A stretch of 64,000 bases of DNA from Diplolepis rosae (GCA_030998225.1 JAPYXD010000746.1:992001-1056000), one strand, 5' to 3'; counted from the stretch's first letter, positions 10,441 through 24,960 are shown. Translations and numbers: made by a program. The notes: generated by a model from the sequence alone, not told the origin.

Positions 10441-12545
10441 GGTCCATTGAACTCGCGCATTACTTGGCCACCTTACTTTAAGTCAGAGTCCGGAAATCTC
10501 GCGTATTACTTGGCCACTTTATCCAAATTCTCATACGCCTATGAATTGGCGTATTACTTGGCCACCTTACTTTCAGTCTGAGTTCGGAAATCTCGCGTAT
10601 TACTTGGCCACTTTATAAAAATTCTTATACTCCTAAGAATTCGCGCATTACTTGGCCACCATACTTTAAGTCAGAGTTCGGAAATCTCGCGTATTAGTTG
10701 GCCACTTTATAACAATTCTCTTACTCCTAAGAATTCGCGCATTACTTGGCAACTCTTTTCAAGACAGACTTCATTTATCTTGCGTATTACTTGGCCACCT
10801 TACTTAAAGTCAGAGTACGGAAATCTCGCGCATTACTTTGTCACTTTATAAAAATTCTTATACTCGTAAGATCTCGCGCATTGCTTGGCCACCTTACTTA
10901 AGGTCAGAGTCCGGTAATCTCGGGTATTACTTGGCCACTTTATAGCAATTCTTATACTCCTAAGAATTCGTGCCTTACTTGGCCACCTTTCTTTAAGTCT
11001 GAGTTCGGAAATCTCGCGTATTAGTTTGCCACTTTATAACAATTCTCTTACTCCTAAGAATTCGCGCATTACTTGGCAACTCTTTTCAAGACAGACTTCA
11101 TTTAACTCGCGTATTACTTGGCCACCTTACTTAAAGTCAGAGTCCGGTAATCTCGGGTATTACTTGGCCACTTTGTAGCAATTCTTATACTCCTAAGAAT
11201 TCGTGCATTACTTGGCCACCTTTCTTTAAGTCTGAGGTCGGAAATCTCGCGTATTAGTTGGCCACTTTATAACAATTCTAATACTCCTAACAATTAGTGC
11301 ATTACTTGGCCACCATACTTTAAGTCAGAGTTCGGAAATCTCGCGTATAAGTTGACCACTTTATAACAATTGTCTTACTCCTAAGAATTCGCGCATTACT
11401 TGGCAACTCTTTTCAAGACAGACTTCATTTAACTCGCGTATTACTTGGCCACTTTATAGCAATTCTTATACTCCTAAGAATTCGCGCATTACTTGGCCAC
11501 CTGACTTAAAGTCAGAGTCCGGAAATCTCGCGTACTACTTGGCCACTTTAGAAAAATTTTTATACTCCTATGAATTCGCGTATTTTTTGGCCACCTTACT
11601 TAAAGTCAGAGTCCGGAAATCTCGCGCATTACTTGGCCACTCTTTTCAGGACAGGCTTCGTCTAACTCGCGCATTACGAGGCCACATATGTATTTATATC
11701 AGTCATGAGGGCCATTGAACTCGCGCATTACTTGGCCACCTTACTTTAAGTCAGAGTCCGGAAATCTCGCGCATTACTTGGCCACTTTATAGCAATTCTT
11801 ATACTCCTAAGAATTCGCGCATTACTTGGCCACCTTACTTAAATTCAGAGTCCGGAAATCTCGCGCATTACTTGGCCACTCTTGTCAGGAAAGGCTTCGT
11901 CTAACTCGCGCATTACGAGGCCACATATGTATTTATATCAGTCATGAGGTCCATTGAACTCGCGCATTACTTGGCCACCTTACTTTAAGTCAGAGTCCTG
12001 ATATCTCGCTTATTACTTGGACACTTTAGAAATCTTCTTATACTCCTATTAATTCTCTTATTTCTTTGCCATCTTAATTAAAGTCAGAGTACGGAAATCT
12101 CGCGCATTACTTGGCCACTCTTTTCAGGACAGGCTTCGTCTAACTCGCGCATTACGAGGCCACATATGTATTTATATCAGTCATGAGGTCCATTGAACTC
12201 GCGCATTACTATGCCACCTTACTTTAAGTCAGAGTCCGGAAATCTCGCGAATTAATTGGCCACTTTAGAGAAATTCTTATACTCCTATGAATTCGCTTAT
12301 TACTTGGCCATCTTACTTAAAGTCAGAGTACGGAAAACTCGCGCATTACTTGGCCACTCTTCTCAAGACAGACTTCGTTTAACTCGCGCATTACTTGGCC
12401 ACTTAAAAAAATATATATAAAAATTCTTATACTCCTAAGATCTCGCGCATTACTTGGCCACCTGACTTAATGTCAGAGTCCGGTAATCTCGGGTATTACT
12501 TGGCCACTTTAGAAAAATTCTTAAAATCCTAAGAATTCGCGCATT
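10441..12545 (+). repeat. 2,084-bp higher-order repeat, copy 1
   Basis: Private variants recur exactly 2,084-2,085 bp downstream: TTTGTCAC (10,838 and 12,922), GTATAAGTTGACCAC (11,345 and 13,429), GAGGGCCATTGAAC (11,707 and 13,791) and ATTACTATGCC (12,207 and 14,292). It carries S5 elements near 11,686, 11,926 and 12,165, spaced 239-240 bp. A degraded patch lies at 11,998-12,080. Confidence 0.85.
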
Positions 12546-14630
12546 ACTTGGCGACCTTACTTGAAGTCAGAGTCCGGAAATCTCGCGTATTACTTGGCCA
12601 CTTTATAAAAATTCTACTACTACTATGAATTCGCGTATTACTTGGCCACCTTTCTTTAAGTCTGAGTTCGGAAATCTCTCTTATTTTTTTTCGACTTTAT
12701 AACAATTCTCTTACTTCTAAGAATTCGCGCATTACTTGGCCACCATACTTTAAGTCAGAGTTCGGAAATCTCGCGTATTAGTTGGCCACTTTATAACAAT
12801 TCTCTTACTCCTAAGAATTCGCGCATTACTTGGCAACTCTTTTCAAGACAGACTTCATTTATCTTGCGTATTACTTGGCCACCTTACTTAAAGTCAGAGT
12901 ACGGAAATCTCGCGCATTACTTTGTCACTTTATAAAAATTCTTATACTCCTAAGATCTCGCGCATTGCTTGGCCACCTTACTTAAGGTCAGAGTCCGGTA
13001 ATCTCGGGTATTACTTGGCCACTTTATAGCAATTCTTATACTCCTAAGAATTCGTGCCTTACTTGGCCACCTTTCTTTAAGTCTGAGTTCGGAAATCTCG
13101 CGTATTAGTTTGCCACTTTATAACAATTCTCTTACTCCTAAGAATTCGCGCATTACTTGGCAACTCTTTTCAAGACAGACTTCATTTAACTCGCGTATTA
13201 CTTGGCCACCTTACTTAAAGTCAGAGTCCGGTAATCTCGGGTATTACTTGGCCACTTTGTAGCAATTCTTATACTCCTAAGAATTCGTGCATTACTTGGC
13301 CACCTTTCTTTAAGTCTGAGGTCGGAAATCTCGCGTATTAGTTGGCCACTTTATAACAATTCTAATACTCCTAACAATTAGTGCATTACTTGGCCACCAT
13401 ACTTTAAGTCAGAGTTCGGAAATCTCGCGTATAAGTTGACCACTTTATAACAATTGTCTTACTCCTAAGAATTCGCGCATTACTTGGCAACTCTTTTCAA
13501 GACAGACTTCATTTAACTCGCGTATTACTTGGCCACTTTATAGCAATTCTTATACTCCTAAGAATTCGCGCATTACTTGGCCACCTGACTTAAAGTCAGA
13601 GTCCGGAAATCTCGCGTACTACTTGGCCACTTTAGAAAAATTTTTATACTCCTATGAATTCGCGTATTTTTTGGCCACCTTACTTAAAGTCAGAGTCCGG
13701 AAATCTCGCGCATTACTTGGCCACTCTTTTCAGGACAGGCTTCGTCTAACTCGCGCATTACGAGGCCACATATGTATTTATATCAGTCATGAGGGCCATT
13801 GAACTCGCGCATTACTTGGACACCTTACTTTGAGTCAGAATACGGAAATCTCGCGCATTACTTGGCCACTTTATAAAAATTCTTATACTCCTAAGAATTC
13901 GCGCATTACTTGGCCACCTTACTTAAATTCAGAGTCCGGAAATCTCGCGTATTACTTGGCCACTTTTTTCAGGAAAGGATTCGTCTAACTCGCGTATTAC
14001 GAGTCCACTTATGTATTTATATCGGTCATGAGGTCCATTGAACTCGCGCATTACTTGGCCACCTTACTTAAAGTCAGAGTCCGGAAATCTCGCGTACTAC
14101 TTGACCACTTTAGAAAAATTCTTATACTCCTATGAATTCGCTTATTACTTGGCCATCTTACTTAAAGTCAGAGTACGGGAAATCTCGCGCATTACTTGGC
14201 CACTCTTTTCAGGACAGGCTTCGTCTAACTCGCGCATTACGAGGCCACATATGTATTTATATCAGTCATGAGGTCCATTGAACTCGCGCATTACTATGCC
14301 ACCTTACTTTAAGTCAGAGTCCGGAAATCTCGCGAATTAATTGGCCACTTTAGAGAAATTCTTATACTCCTATGAATTCGCTTATTACTTGGCCATCTTA
14401 CTTAAAGTCAGAGTACGGAAAACTCGCGCATTACTTGGCCACTCTTCTCAAGACAGACTGCGTTTAACTCGCGCATTACTTGGCCACTTAAAAAAATATA
14501 TATAAAAATTCTTATACTCCTAAGATCTCGCGCATTACTTGGCCACCTGACTTAATGTCAGAGTCCGGTAATCTCGGGTATTACTTGGCCACTTTAGAAA
14601 AATTCTTAAAATCCTAAGAATTCGCGCATT
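12546..14630 (+). repeat. 2,084-bp higher-order repeat, copy 2
   Basis: Tandem copy of the preceding block. It is near identical between ~12,725 and ~13,810. The S5 cluster (13,768, 14,007, 14,250) is more diverged, and copy 2 has a clean monomer where copy 1 is degraded near 12,000-12,080. At its start is a strongly decayed core (12,676-12,695) that is intact in copy 1. Confidence 0.83.
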
Positions 14631-17420
14631 ACTTGGCCACCTTGCTTAAAGTCAGAGTCCGGACATCTCGCGTATTAGTTGGCCACTTTATAACAATTCT
14701 TATACTCCTAAGAATTCTTGCATTACTTGGCCACCTTACTTTAAGTCAGAGTACGGAAATCTCGCGCATTACTTGGCCACTCTTTTCAAGACAGACTTCG
14801 CTTAACTCGCGTATTACTTGGCCACTTATAAAAATATATATAAAAATTCTTATACTCCTAAGATCTCGCGCATTGCTTGTCCACCTTACTCAAGGTCAGA
14901 GTCCGGAAATCTCGGGTATTACTTGGACACTTTATAGAAATTCTTATACTCCTAAGAATTCGTGCATTACTTGGCCACCTTTCTTTAGGTCAGAGTCCGG
15001 ACATCTCGCGTATTAGTTGGCCACTTTATAACATTTCTTATACTCCTAAGAATTCGCGCATTACTTGGCCACCTTACATTAAGTCAGAGTTCGGAAATCT
15101 CGCGTATTAGTTGGCCACTTTATAACAATTCTCTTACTCCTAAGAATTCGCGCATTACTTGGCAACTCTTTTCAAGACAGACTTCATTTATCTTGCGTAT
15201 TACTTGGCCACCTTACTTAAAGTCAGAGTACGGAAATCTCGCGCATTACTTGGTCACTTTATAAAAATTCTTATACTCCTAAGATCTCGCGCATTGCTTG
15301 GCCACCTTACTTAAGGTCAGAGTCCGGTAATCTCGGGTATTACTTGGCCACTTTATAGCAATTCTTATACTCCTAAGAATTCGTGCATTACTTGGCCACC
15401 TTTTTTTAAGTCTGAGTTCGGAAATCTCGCGTATTAGTTTGCCACTTTATAACAATTCTTATACTCCTAACAATTAGTGCATTACTTGGCCACCATACTT
15501 TAAGTCAGAGTTCGGAAATCTCGCGTATTAGTTGGCCACTTTATAACAATTCTCTTACTCCTAAGAATTCGCGCATTACTTGGCAACTCTTTTCAAGACA
15601 GACTTCATTTAACTCGCGTATTACTTGGCCACCTTACTTAAAGTCAGAGTCCGGTAATCTCGGGTATTACTTGGCCACTTTGTAGCAATTCTTATACTCC
15701 TAAGAATTCGTGCATTACTTGGCCACCTTTCTTTAAGTCTGAGGTCGGAAATCTCGCGTATTAGTTGGCCACTTTATAAAAATTCTTATACTCCTAAGTA
15801 CTCGCGCATTGCTTGGCCACCTTACTTAAGGTCAGAGTCCGGTAATCTCGGGTATTACTTGGCCACTTTATAGCAATTCTTATACTCCTAAGAATTCGTG
15901 CATTACTTGGCCACCTTTCTTTAAGTCTGAGGTCGGAAATCTCGCGTATTAGTTGGCCACTTTATAACAATTCTAATACTCCTAACAATTAGTGCATTAC
16001 TTGGCCACCATACTTTAAGTCAGAGTTCGGAAATCTCGCGTATTAGTTGACCACTTTATAACAATTGTCTTACTCCTAAGAACTCGCGCATTACTTGGCA
16101 ACTCTTTTCAAGACAGACTTCATTTAACTCGCGTATTACTTGGCCACTTTATAGCAATTCTTATACTCCTAAGAATTCGCGCATTACTTGGCCACCTTAT
16201 TTAAATTCAGAGTCCGGAAATCTCGCGCATTACTTGGCCACTCTTTCAAGACAGACTTCGTTTAACTCGCGTATTACTTGGCCACTTATAAAAATATATA
16301 TAAAAATTCTTATACTCCTAAGATCTCGCGCATTACTTGGCCACCTGACTTAAGGTCAGAGTCCGGTAATCTCGAGTATTACTTGGCCACTTTAGAAAAA
16401 TTCTTATAATTCTATGAATTCGCTTATTACTTGACCATCTTACTTAAAGTCAGAATACGAAAATCTCGCGCATTACTTGGCCACTCTTTTCAAGACAGAC
16501 TTCGTTTAACTCGCGTATTACTTGGCCACTTATAAAAATTTATATAAAAATTCTTACACTCCTAAGATCTCGCGCATTACTTGGCCACCTTACTTAAGGT
16601 CAGATTCCGGTAATCTCGCGCATTACTTGGCCACTTTATAAAAATTCTTATACTCCTAAGATCTCGCGCATTGCTTGGCCACCTTACTTAAGGTCAGAGT
16701 CCGGTAATCTCGGGTATTACTTGGCCACTTTATAGCAATTCTTATACTCCTAAGAATTCGTGCATTACTTGGCCACCTTTCTTTAAGTCTGAGGTCGGAA
16801 ATCTCGGGTATTAGTTGGCCACTTTATAACAATTCTAATACTCCTAACAATTAGTGCATTACTTGGCCACCATACTTTAAGTCAGAGTTCGGAAATCTCG
16901 CGTATTAGTTGGCCACTTTATAACAATTGCCTTACTCCTAAGAATTCGCGCATTACTTGGCAACTCTTTTCAAGACAGACTTCATTTAACTCGCGTATTA
17001 CTTGGCCACTTTATAGCAATTCTTATACTCCTAAGAATTCGCGCATTACTTGGCCACCTTATTTAAATTCAGAGTCCGGAAATCTCGCGCATTACTTGGC
17101 CACTCTTTCAAGACAGACTTCGTTTAACTCGCGTATTACTTGGCCACTTATAAAAATATATATAAAAATTCTTATACTCCTAAGATCTCGCGCATTACTT
17201 GGCCACCTTACTTAAGGACAGAGTCCGGTACTCTCGCATATTACTTGGCCACTTTAGAAAAATTCTTATACTCCTATGAATTCGCGTATTACTTGGCCAC
17301 CTTACTTAAAGTCAGAGTACGGAAATCTCGCGCATTACTTGGCCACTCTTTTAAAGACAGACTTCGTTTAACTCGCGTATTACTTGGCCACTTATAAAAA
17401 TATATATAAAAATTCTTATA
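14631..17420 (+). repeat. Satellite block related to 24.9-26.7 kb
   Basis: From about 15.6 kb the order of linkers and private variants matches 24.9-26.7 kb with an offset of ~9,312 bp (AAGTACTCGCGC at 15,796 and 25,108; CAATTGTC at 16,062 and 25,374). The first part (14,633-15,016) is a module also found near 7,323, 22,594 and 36,642. No S5 occurs between ~14,285 and ~17,820. Confidence 0.82.
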
Positions 17421-19990
17421 CTCCTAAGATCTCGCGCATTACTTGGCCACCTTACTTAAGGTCAGAGTCCGGTAATCTCGGGTATTAGTTGGCCACTTTA
17501 TAACAATTCTTATACTCCTAAGAATTCGTGCATTACTTTGGCACCTTATTTAAAGTCATTTCCGGAAATCTCGCGTATTATTTGGACACTTTATAAAAAT
17601 TCTTATACTCCTATGAATTCGCGTATTACTTGGCCACTTTACTTAAAGTCAGAGTACGGAAATCTCGCCCATTACTTGGCTACTTATAAAAATTCTTATA
17701 CTCCTAAGAACTCGCGCATTACTTGGCCACCTTATTTAAATTCAGAGTCCGGAAATCTCGCGCATTACTTGGCCACTCTTTTCAGGACAGGCTTCGTCTA
17801 ACTCGCGCATTACGAGGCCACATATGTATTTATATCAGTCATGAGGTCCATTGAACTCGCGCATTACTATGCCACCTTACTTTAAGTCAGAGTCCGGAAA
17901 TCTCGCGAATTAATTGGCCACTTTAGAAAAATTCTTATACTCCTATGAATTCGCTTATTACTTGGCCATCTTACTTAAAGTCAGAATACGGAAATCTCGC
18001 GCATTACTTGGCCACTCTTTACAAGACAGACTTCTTTTAACTCGCGCATTACTTGGCCACCTTACTTAAGGACAGAGTCCGGAAATCTCGCATATTACTT
18101 GGACACTTTAGAAAAATTCTTATACTCCTATGAATTCGCTTATTACTTGGCCATCTTACTTAAAGTCAGAATACGGAAATCTCGCGCATTACTTGGCCAC
18201 TCTTTTAAAGACAGACTTCGTTTAACTCGCGTATTACTTGGCCACTTATAAAAATATATATAAAAATTCTTATACTCCTAAGATCTCGCGCATTACTTGG
18301 CCACCTTACTTAAGGTCAGAGTCCGGTAATCTCGGGTATTAGTTGGCCACTTTATAACAATTCTTATACTCCTAAGAATTCGTGCATTACTTTGGCACCT
18401 TATTTAAAGTCATTTCCGGAAATCTCGCGTATTATTTGGACACTTTATAAAAATTCTTATACTCCTATGAATTCGCGTATTACTTGGCCACTTTACTTAA
18501 AGTCAGAGTACGGAAATCTCGCCCATTACTTGGCTACTTATAAAAATTCTTATACTCCTAAGAACTCGCGCATTACTTGGCCACCTTATTTAAATTCAGA
18601 GTCCGGAAATCTCGCGCATTACTTGGCCACTCTTTTCAGGACAGGCTTCGTCTAACTCGCGAATTACGAGGCCACATATGTATTTATATCATTCATGAGG
18701 TCCATTGAACTCGCGCATTACTTGGCCACCTTACTTTAAGTCAGAGTCCGGAAATCTGGCGTATTACTTGGCCACTTTAGAAAAATTCTTATACTCCCCT
18801 GAATTCGCGTATTACTTGGCCACCTTACTTAAAGTCAGAGTACGGAAATCTCGCGCATTACTTGGCCACTCTTTTCAGGACAGGCTTCGTCTAACTCGCG
18901 TATTACGAGGCCACATATGTATTTATATCAGTCATGAGGTCCATTGAACTCGCGCATTACTATGCCACCTTACTTTAATTCAGAGTCCGGAAATATCGCG
19001 AATTAATTGGCCACTTTAGAAAAATTCTTATACTCCTATGAATTCGCTTATTACTTGGCCATCTTACTTAAAGTCAGAATACGGAAATCTCGCGCATTAC
19101 TTGGCCACTCTTTTAAAGACAGACTTCGTTTAACTCGCGTATTACTTGGCCACTTATAAAAATATATATAAAAATTCTTATACTCCTAAGATCTCGCGCA
19201 TTACTTGGCCACCTTACTTAAGGTCAGAGTCCGGTAATCTCGGGTATTAGTTGGCCACTTTATAACAATTCTTATACTCCTAAGAATTCGTGCATTACTT
19301 TGGCACCTTATTTAAAGTCATTTCCGGAAATCTCGGGTATTATTTGGACACTTTATAACAATTCTTATACTCCTATGAATTCGCGGATTACTTGGCCACT
19401 TTACTTAAAGTCAGAGTACGGAAATCTCGCCCATTACTTGGCTACTTATAAAAATTCTTATACTCCTAAGAACTCGCGCATTACTTGGCCACCTTATTTA
19501 AATTCAGAGTCCGGAAATCTCGCGCATTACTTGGCCACTCTTTTAAAGACAGACTTCGTTTAACTCGCGTATTACTTGGCCACTTATAAAAATATATATA
19601 AAAATTCTTATACTCTTACGATCTCGCGCATTACTTGGCCACCTTACTTAAGGTCAGAGTCCGGTAATCTCGGGTATTAGTTGGCCACTTTATAACAATT
19701 CTTATACTCCTAAGAATTCGTGCATTACTTTGGCACCTTATTTAAAGTCATTTCCGGAAATCTCGCGTATTACTTGGACACTTTATAAAAATTCTTATAC
19801 TCCTATGAATTCGCGTATTACTTGGCCACTTTACTTAAAGTCAGAGTACGGAAATCTCGCCCATTACTTGGCTACTTATAAAAATTCTTATACTCCTAAG
19901 AACTCGCGCATTACTTGGCCACCTTATTTAAATTCAGAGTCCGGAAATCTCGCGCATTACTTGGCCACTCTTTTCAAGACAGACTTCGCA
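17421..19990 (+). repeat. Local amplification with 854-, 908- and 430-bp steps
   Basis: A linker variant with a two-base deletion (TAAAGTCATTTCCGG in place of TAAAGTCAGATTCCGG) occurs at 17,551, 18,405, 19,313 and 19,743, and I saw it nowhere else. The undeleted parent form is near 21,930, 24,250 and 39,890. The surrounding core is ATTACTTTGGCACC. The steps differ because one or more S5-bearing segments are present or absent between copies. Confidence 0.85.
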
Positions 19991-22575
19991 TATCTCGCGT
20001 ATTACAAGGCCACTTATGTATTTATATCAGTCCTGTGGTCCATTGAACTCGCGCATTACTTGGCCACCTTACTTTAAGTCAGAGTCCGGAAATCTCGCGT
20101 ATTACTTGGCCACTTTAGAAAAATTCTTATACTCCTATGAATTCGCGTATTACTTGGCCACCTTACTTAAAGTCAGAGTACGGAAATCTCGCGCATTACT
20201 TGGCCACTCTTTTCAGGACAGACTTCGTTTAACTCGCGCATTACGAGGCCACATATGTATTTATATCAGTCATGAGGTCCATTGAACTCGCGCATTACTT
20301 GGCGACCTTACTTGAAGTCAGAGTCCGGAAATCTCGCGTATTAGTTGGCCACTTTATAACAATTCTTATACTCCTAAGAATTCGTGCATTACTTGGCCAC
20401 CTTACTTTAAGTCAGAGTACGGAAATCTCGCGCATTACTTGGCCACTCTTTTAAAGACAGACTTCGTTTAACTCGCGTATTACTTGACAACTTATAAAAA
20501 TATATATAAAAATTCTTATACTCCTAAGATCTCGCGCATTGCTTGTCCACCTTACTCAAGGTCAGAGTCCGGAAATCTCGGGTATTACTTGGACACTTTA
20601 TAGAAATTCTTATACTCCTAAGAATTCGTGCATTACTTGACCACCTTATTTAAAGTCAGATTCCGGAAATCTCGCGTATTACTTGGCCACTTTAGAAAAA
20701 TTCTCATACTCCTATGAATTCGCGTATTACTTGGCCACTTTACTTAACGTCAGAGTCCGGAAATCTCGCGTATTAGTTGGCCACTTTATAACAATTCTCT
20801 TACTCCAAAGAATTGGCGCATTACTTGGCCACTCTTTTCACGACAGACTTCGTTTAACTCGCGTATTACTTGGCCACTTATAAAAATATATATAAAAATT
20901 CTTATACTCCTAAGATCTCGCGCAGTACTTGGCCACCTTACTTAAGGTCAGAGTCCGGTAATCTCGGGTATTACTTGGCCACTTTAGAAAAATTCTTAAA
21001 ATCCTAAGAACTCGCGCATTACATGGCCACCTTACTTTAGCTCAGAGTTCGGAAATCTCGCGTATTAGTTGGCCACTTTATAACAATTCTTATACTCCTA
21101 AGAATTCGTGCATTACTTGGCCACTTTACTTTCAGTGAGAGTCCGGAAATCTCGCGTATTAGTTGGCTACTTTATAACAATTCTTATACTCCTAAGAATT
21201 CGCGCATTACTTGGCCACCTTACATTAAGTCAGAGTTCGGAAATCTCGCGTATTAGTTGGCCACTTTATAACAATTCTCTTACTCCTAAGAATTCGCGTA
21301 TTACTTGGCCACTCTTTTCAAGACAGACTTCGTTTAACTCGCGTATTACGAGGCCACCTTATTTTAAGTCAGAGTACGGAAATCTCGCGCATTACTTGGG
21401 CACATTTTACAAATTCTTACACTCCTAAGAATTCGCGCATTGCTTGGCCACCTTACTTAAGGTCAGAGTCCGGTAATCTCGGGTATTACTTGGCCACTTT
21501 ATAGCAATTCTTATACTCCTAAGAATTCGTGCATTACTTGGCCACCTTTCTTTAAGTCTGAGTTCGGAAATCTCGCGTATTAGTTTGCCACTTTATAACA
21601 AGTCTTATACTCCTAACAATTAGTGCATTACTTGGCCACCATACTCTAAGTCAGAGTTCGGAAATCTCGCGTATTAGTTGGCCACTTTATAACAATTCTC
21701 TTACTCCTAAGAATTCGCGCATTACTTGGCAACTCTTTTCAAGACAGACTTCATTTATCTTGCGTATTACTTGGCCACCTTACTTAAAGTCAGAGTACGG
21801 AAATCTCGCGCATTGCTTGGCCACCTTACTTAAGGTCAGAGTCCGGAAATCTCGAGCATTACTTGGCCACTTTATAGCAATTCTTATACTCCTAAGAATT
21901 CGTGCATTACTTTGGCACCTTATTTAAAGTCAGATTCCGGAAATCTCGCGTATTATTTGGACACTTTATAAAAATTCTTATACTCCTATGAATTCGCGTA
22001 TTACTTGGCCACTTTACTTAAAGTCAGAGTACGGAAATCTCGCCCATTACTTGGCTACTTATAAAAATTCTTATACTCCTAAGAACTCGCGCATTACTTG
22101 GCCACCTTATTTAAATTCAGAGTCCGGAAATCTCGCGCATTACTTGGCCACTCTTTTCAGGACAGGCTTCGTCTAACTCGCGCATTACGAGGCCACATAT
22201 GTATTTATATCAGTCATGAGGTCCATTGAACTCGCGCATTACTATGCCACCTTACTTAAAGTCAGAGTCCGGAAATCTCGCGAATTAATTTGCAACTTTA
22301 TAAAAATTCTTAAAATCCTAAGAATTAGTGCATTACTTGGCCACCATACTTTAAGTCAGAGTTCGGAAATCTCGCGTATTAGTTGGCCACTTTATAACAA
22401 TTCTCTTACTCCTAAGAATTCGCGCATTACTTGGCAACTCTTTTCAAGACAGACTTCATTTAACTCGCGTATTACTTGGCCATCTTACTTAAAGTCAGAG
22501 TACGGAAATCTCGCGCATTACTTGGCCACTCTTTTCAGGACAGGCTTCGTCTAACTCGCGCATTACGAGGCCACA
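19991..22575 (+). repeat. 2,322-bp higher-order repeat, copy 1
   Basis: Landmarks repeat at +2,322: the S5-linked module near 20,272 (22,594), the TTTAGAAAAATTCTCATAC monomer near 20,690 (23,012), CCATACTCTAAG at 21,641 (23,963) and 21,988 (24,310). S5 elements are near 20,012, 20,253 and 22,198. The S5 near 20,012 follows an unusual linker/core, CTTCGCATATC then ATTACAAGGCCAC, which recurs near 42,225 but is followed there by S4. Confidence 0.84.
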
Positions 22576-24960
22576 TATGTATTTATATCAGTCATGAGGT
22601 CCATTGATCTCGCGCATTACTTGGCGACCTTACTTGAAGTCAGAGTCCGGAAATCTCGCGTATTAGTTGGCCACTTTATAACAATTCTTATACTCCTAAG
22701 AATTCGTGCATTACTTGGCCACCTTACTTTAAGTCAGAGTACGGAAATCTCGCGCATTACTTGGCCACTCTTTTCAAGACAGACTTCGCTTAACTCGCGT
22801 ATTACTTGGCCACTTATAAAAATATATATAAAAATTCTTATACTCCTAAGATCTCGCGCATTGCTTGTCCACCTTACTCAAGGTCAGAGTCCGGAAATCT
22901 CGGGTATTACTTGGACACTTTATAGAAATTCTTATACTCCTAAGAATTCGTGCATTACTTGACCACCTTATTTAAAGTCAGATTCCGGAAATCTCGCGTA
23001 TTACTTGGCCACTTTAGAAAAATTCTCATACTCCTATGAATTCGCGTATTACTTGGCCACTTTACTTAAAGTCAGAGTTCGGAAATCTCGCGTATTAGTT
23101 GGCCACTTTATAACAATTCTCTTACTCCTAAGAATTCGAGCATTACTTGGCAACTCATTTCAAGACAGACTTCGTTTAACTCGCGTATTACTTGGCCACT
23201 TATAAAAATAGATATAAAAATTCTTATACTCCTAAGATCTCGCGCAGTACTTGGCCACCTTAATTCAGGTCAGAGTCCGGTAATCTCGGGTATTACTTGG
23301 CCACTTTAGAAAAATTCTTAAAATCCTAAGAACTCGCGCATTACATGGCCACCTTACTTTAGCTCAGAGTTCGGAAATCTCGCGTATTAGTTGGCCACTT
23401 TATAACAATTCTTATACTCCTAAGAATTCGTGCATTACTTGGCCACCTTTCCTTAAGTCTGAGTTCGGAAATCTCGCGTATTAGTTGGCCACTTTATAAC
23501 AATTCTTATACTCCTAAGAATTCGTGCATTACTTGGCCACCTTACATTAAGTCAGAGTTCGGAAATCTCGCGTATTAGTTGGCCACTTTATAACAATTCT
23601 CTTACTCCTAAGAATTCGCGCATTACTTGGCAACTCTTTTCAAGACAGACTTCATTTATCTTGCGTATTACTTGGCCACCTTACTTAAAGTCAGAGTACG
23701 GAAATCTCGCGCATTACTTGGTCACTTTATAAAAATTCTTATACTCCTAAGATCTCGCGCATTTCTTGGCCACCTTAATTGAGGTCAGAGTCCGGTAATC
23801 TCGGGTATTACTTGGCCACTTTATAGCAATTCTTATACTCCTAAGAATTCGTGCATTACTTGGCCACCTTTCTTTAAGTCTGAGTTCGGAAATCTCGCGT
23901 ATTAGTTTGCCACTTTATAACAATTCTTATACTCCTAACAATTAGTGCATTACTTGGCCACCATACTCTAAGTCAGAGTTCGGAAATCTCGGGTATTATT
24001 TGGCCAACTTATAAAAATTCTCTTACTCCTAAGAATTCGCGCATTACTTGGCAACTCTTTTCAAGACAGACTTCATTTATCTTGCGTATTACTTGGCCAC
24101 CTTACTTAAAGTCAGAGTACGGAAATCTCGCGCATTGCTTGGCCACCTTACTTAAGGTCAGAGTCCGGTAATCTCGGGTATTACTTGGCCACTTTATAGC
24201 AATTCTTATACTCCTAAGAATTCGTGCATTACTTTGGCACCTTATTTAAAGTCAGATTCCGGAAATCTCGCGTATTATTTGGACACTTTATAAAAATTCT
24301 TATACTCCTATGAATTCGCGTATTACTTGGCCACTTTACTTAAAGTCAGAGTACGGAAATCTCGCCCATTACTTGGCTACTTATAAAAATTCTAATACTC
24401 CTAAGAACTCGCGCATTACTTGGCCACCTTATTTAAATTCAGAGTCCGGAAATCTCGCGCATTACTTGGCCACTCTTTTCAGGACAGGCTTCGTCTAACT
24501 CGCGCATTACGAGGCCACATATGTATTTATATCAGTCATGAGGTCCATTGAACTCGCGCATTACTATGCCACCTTACTTTAAGTCAGAGTCCGGAAATCT
24601 CGCGAATTAATTGGCCACTTTAGAAATATTCTGATACTCCTAAGAATTCGCTCATTACGCCGCCATCTTAATTAAAGTCAGAGTCCGGAAAACTCGCGCA
24701 TTACTTGGCCACTCTTTTCAAGACAGACTTCGTTTAACTCGCGCATTACTTGGCCACTTTATAAAAATTCTTAAAATCCTAAGAATTAGTGCATTACTTG
24801 GCCACCATACTTTAAGTCAGAGTTCGGAAATCTCGCGTATTAGTTGGCCACTTTATAACAATTCTCTTACTCCTAAGAATTCGCGCATTACTTGGCAACT
24901 CTTTTCAAGACAGACTTCATTTAACTCGCGTATTACTTGGCCACCTTACTTAAAGTCAGA
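22576..24960 (+). repeat. 2,322-bp higher-order repeat, copy 2
   Basis: In register with copy 1 to about 24,530. After that the match continues with about 139 extra bases (AGAATTAGTGC at 22,320 against 24,781, offset 2,461), roughly three monomers. S5 is near 22,576 and 24,517. Confidence 0.8.
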
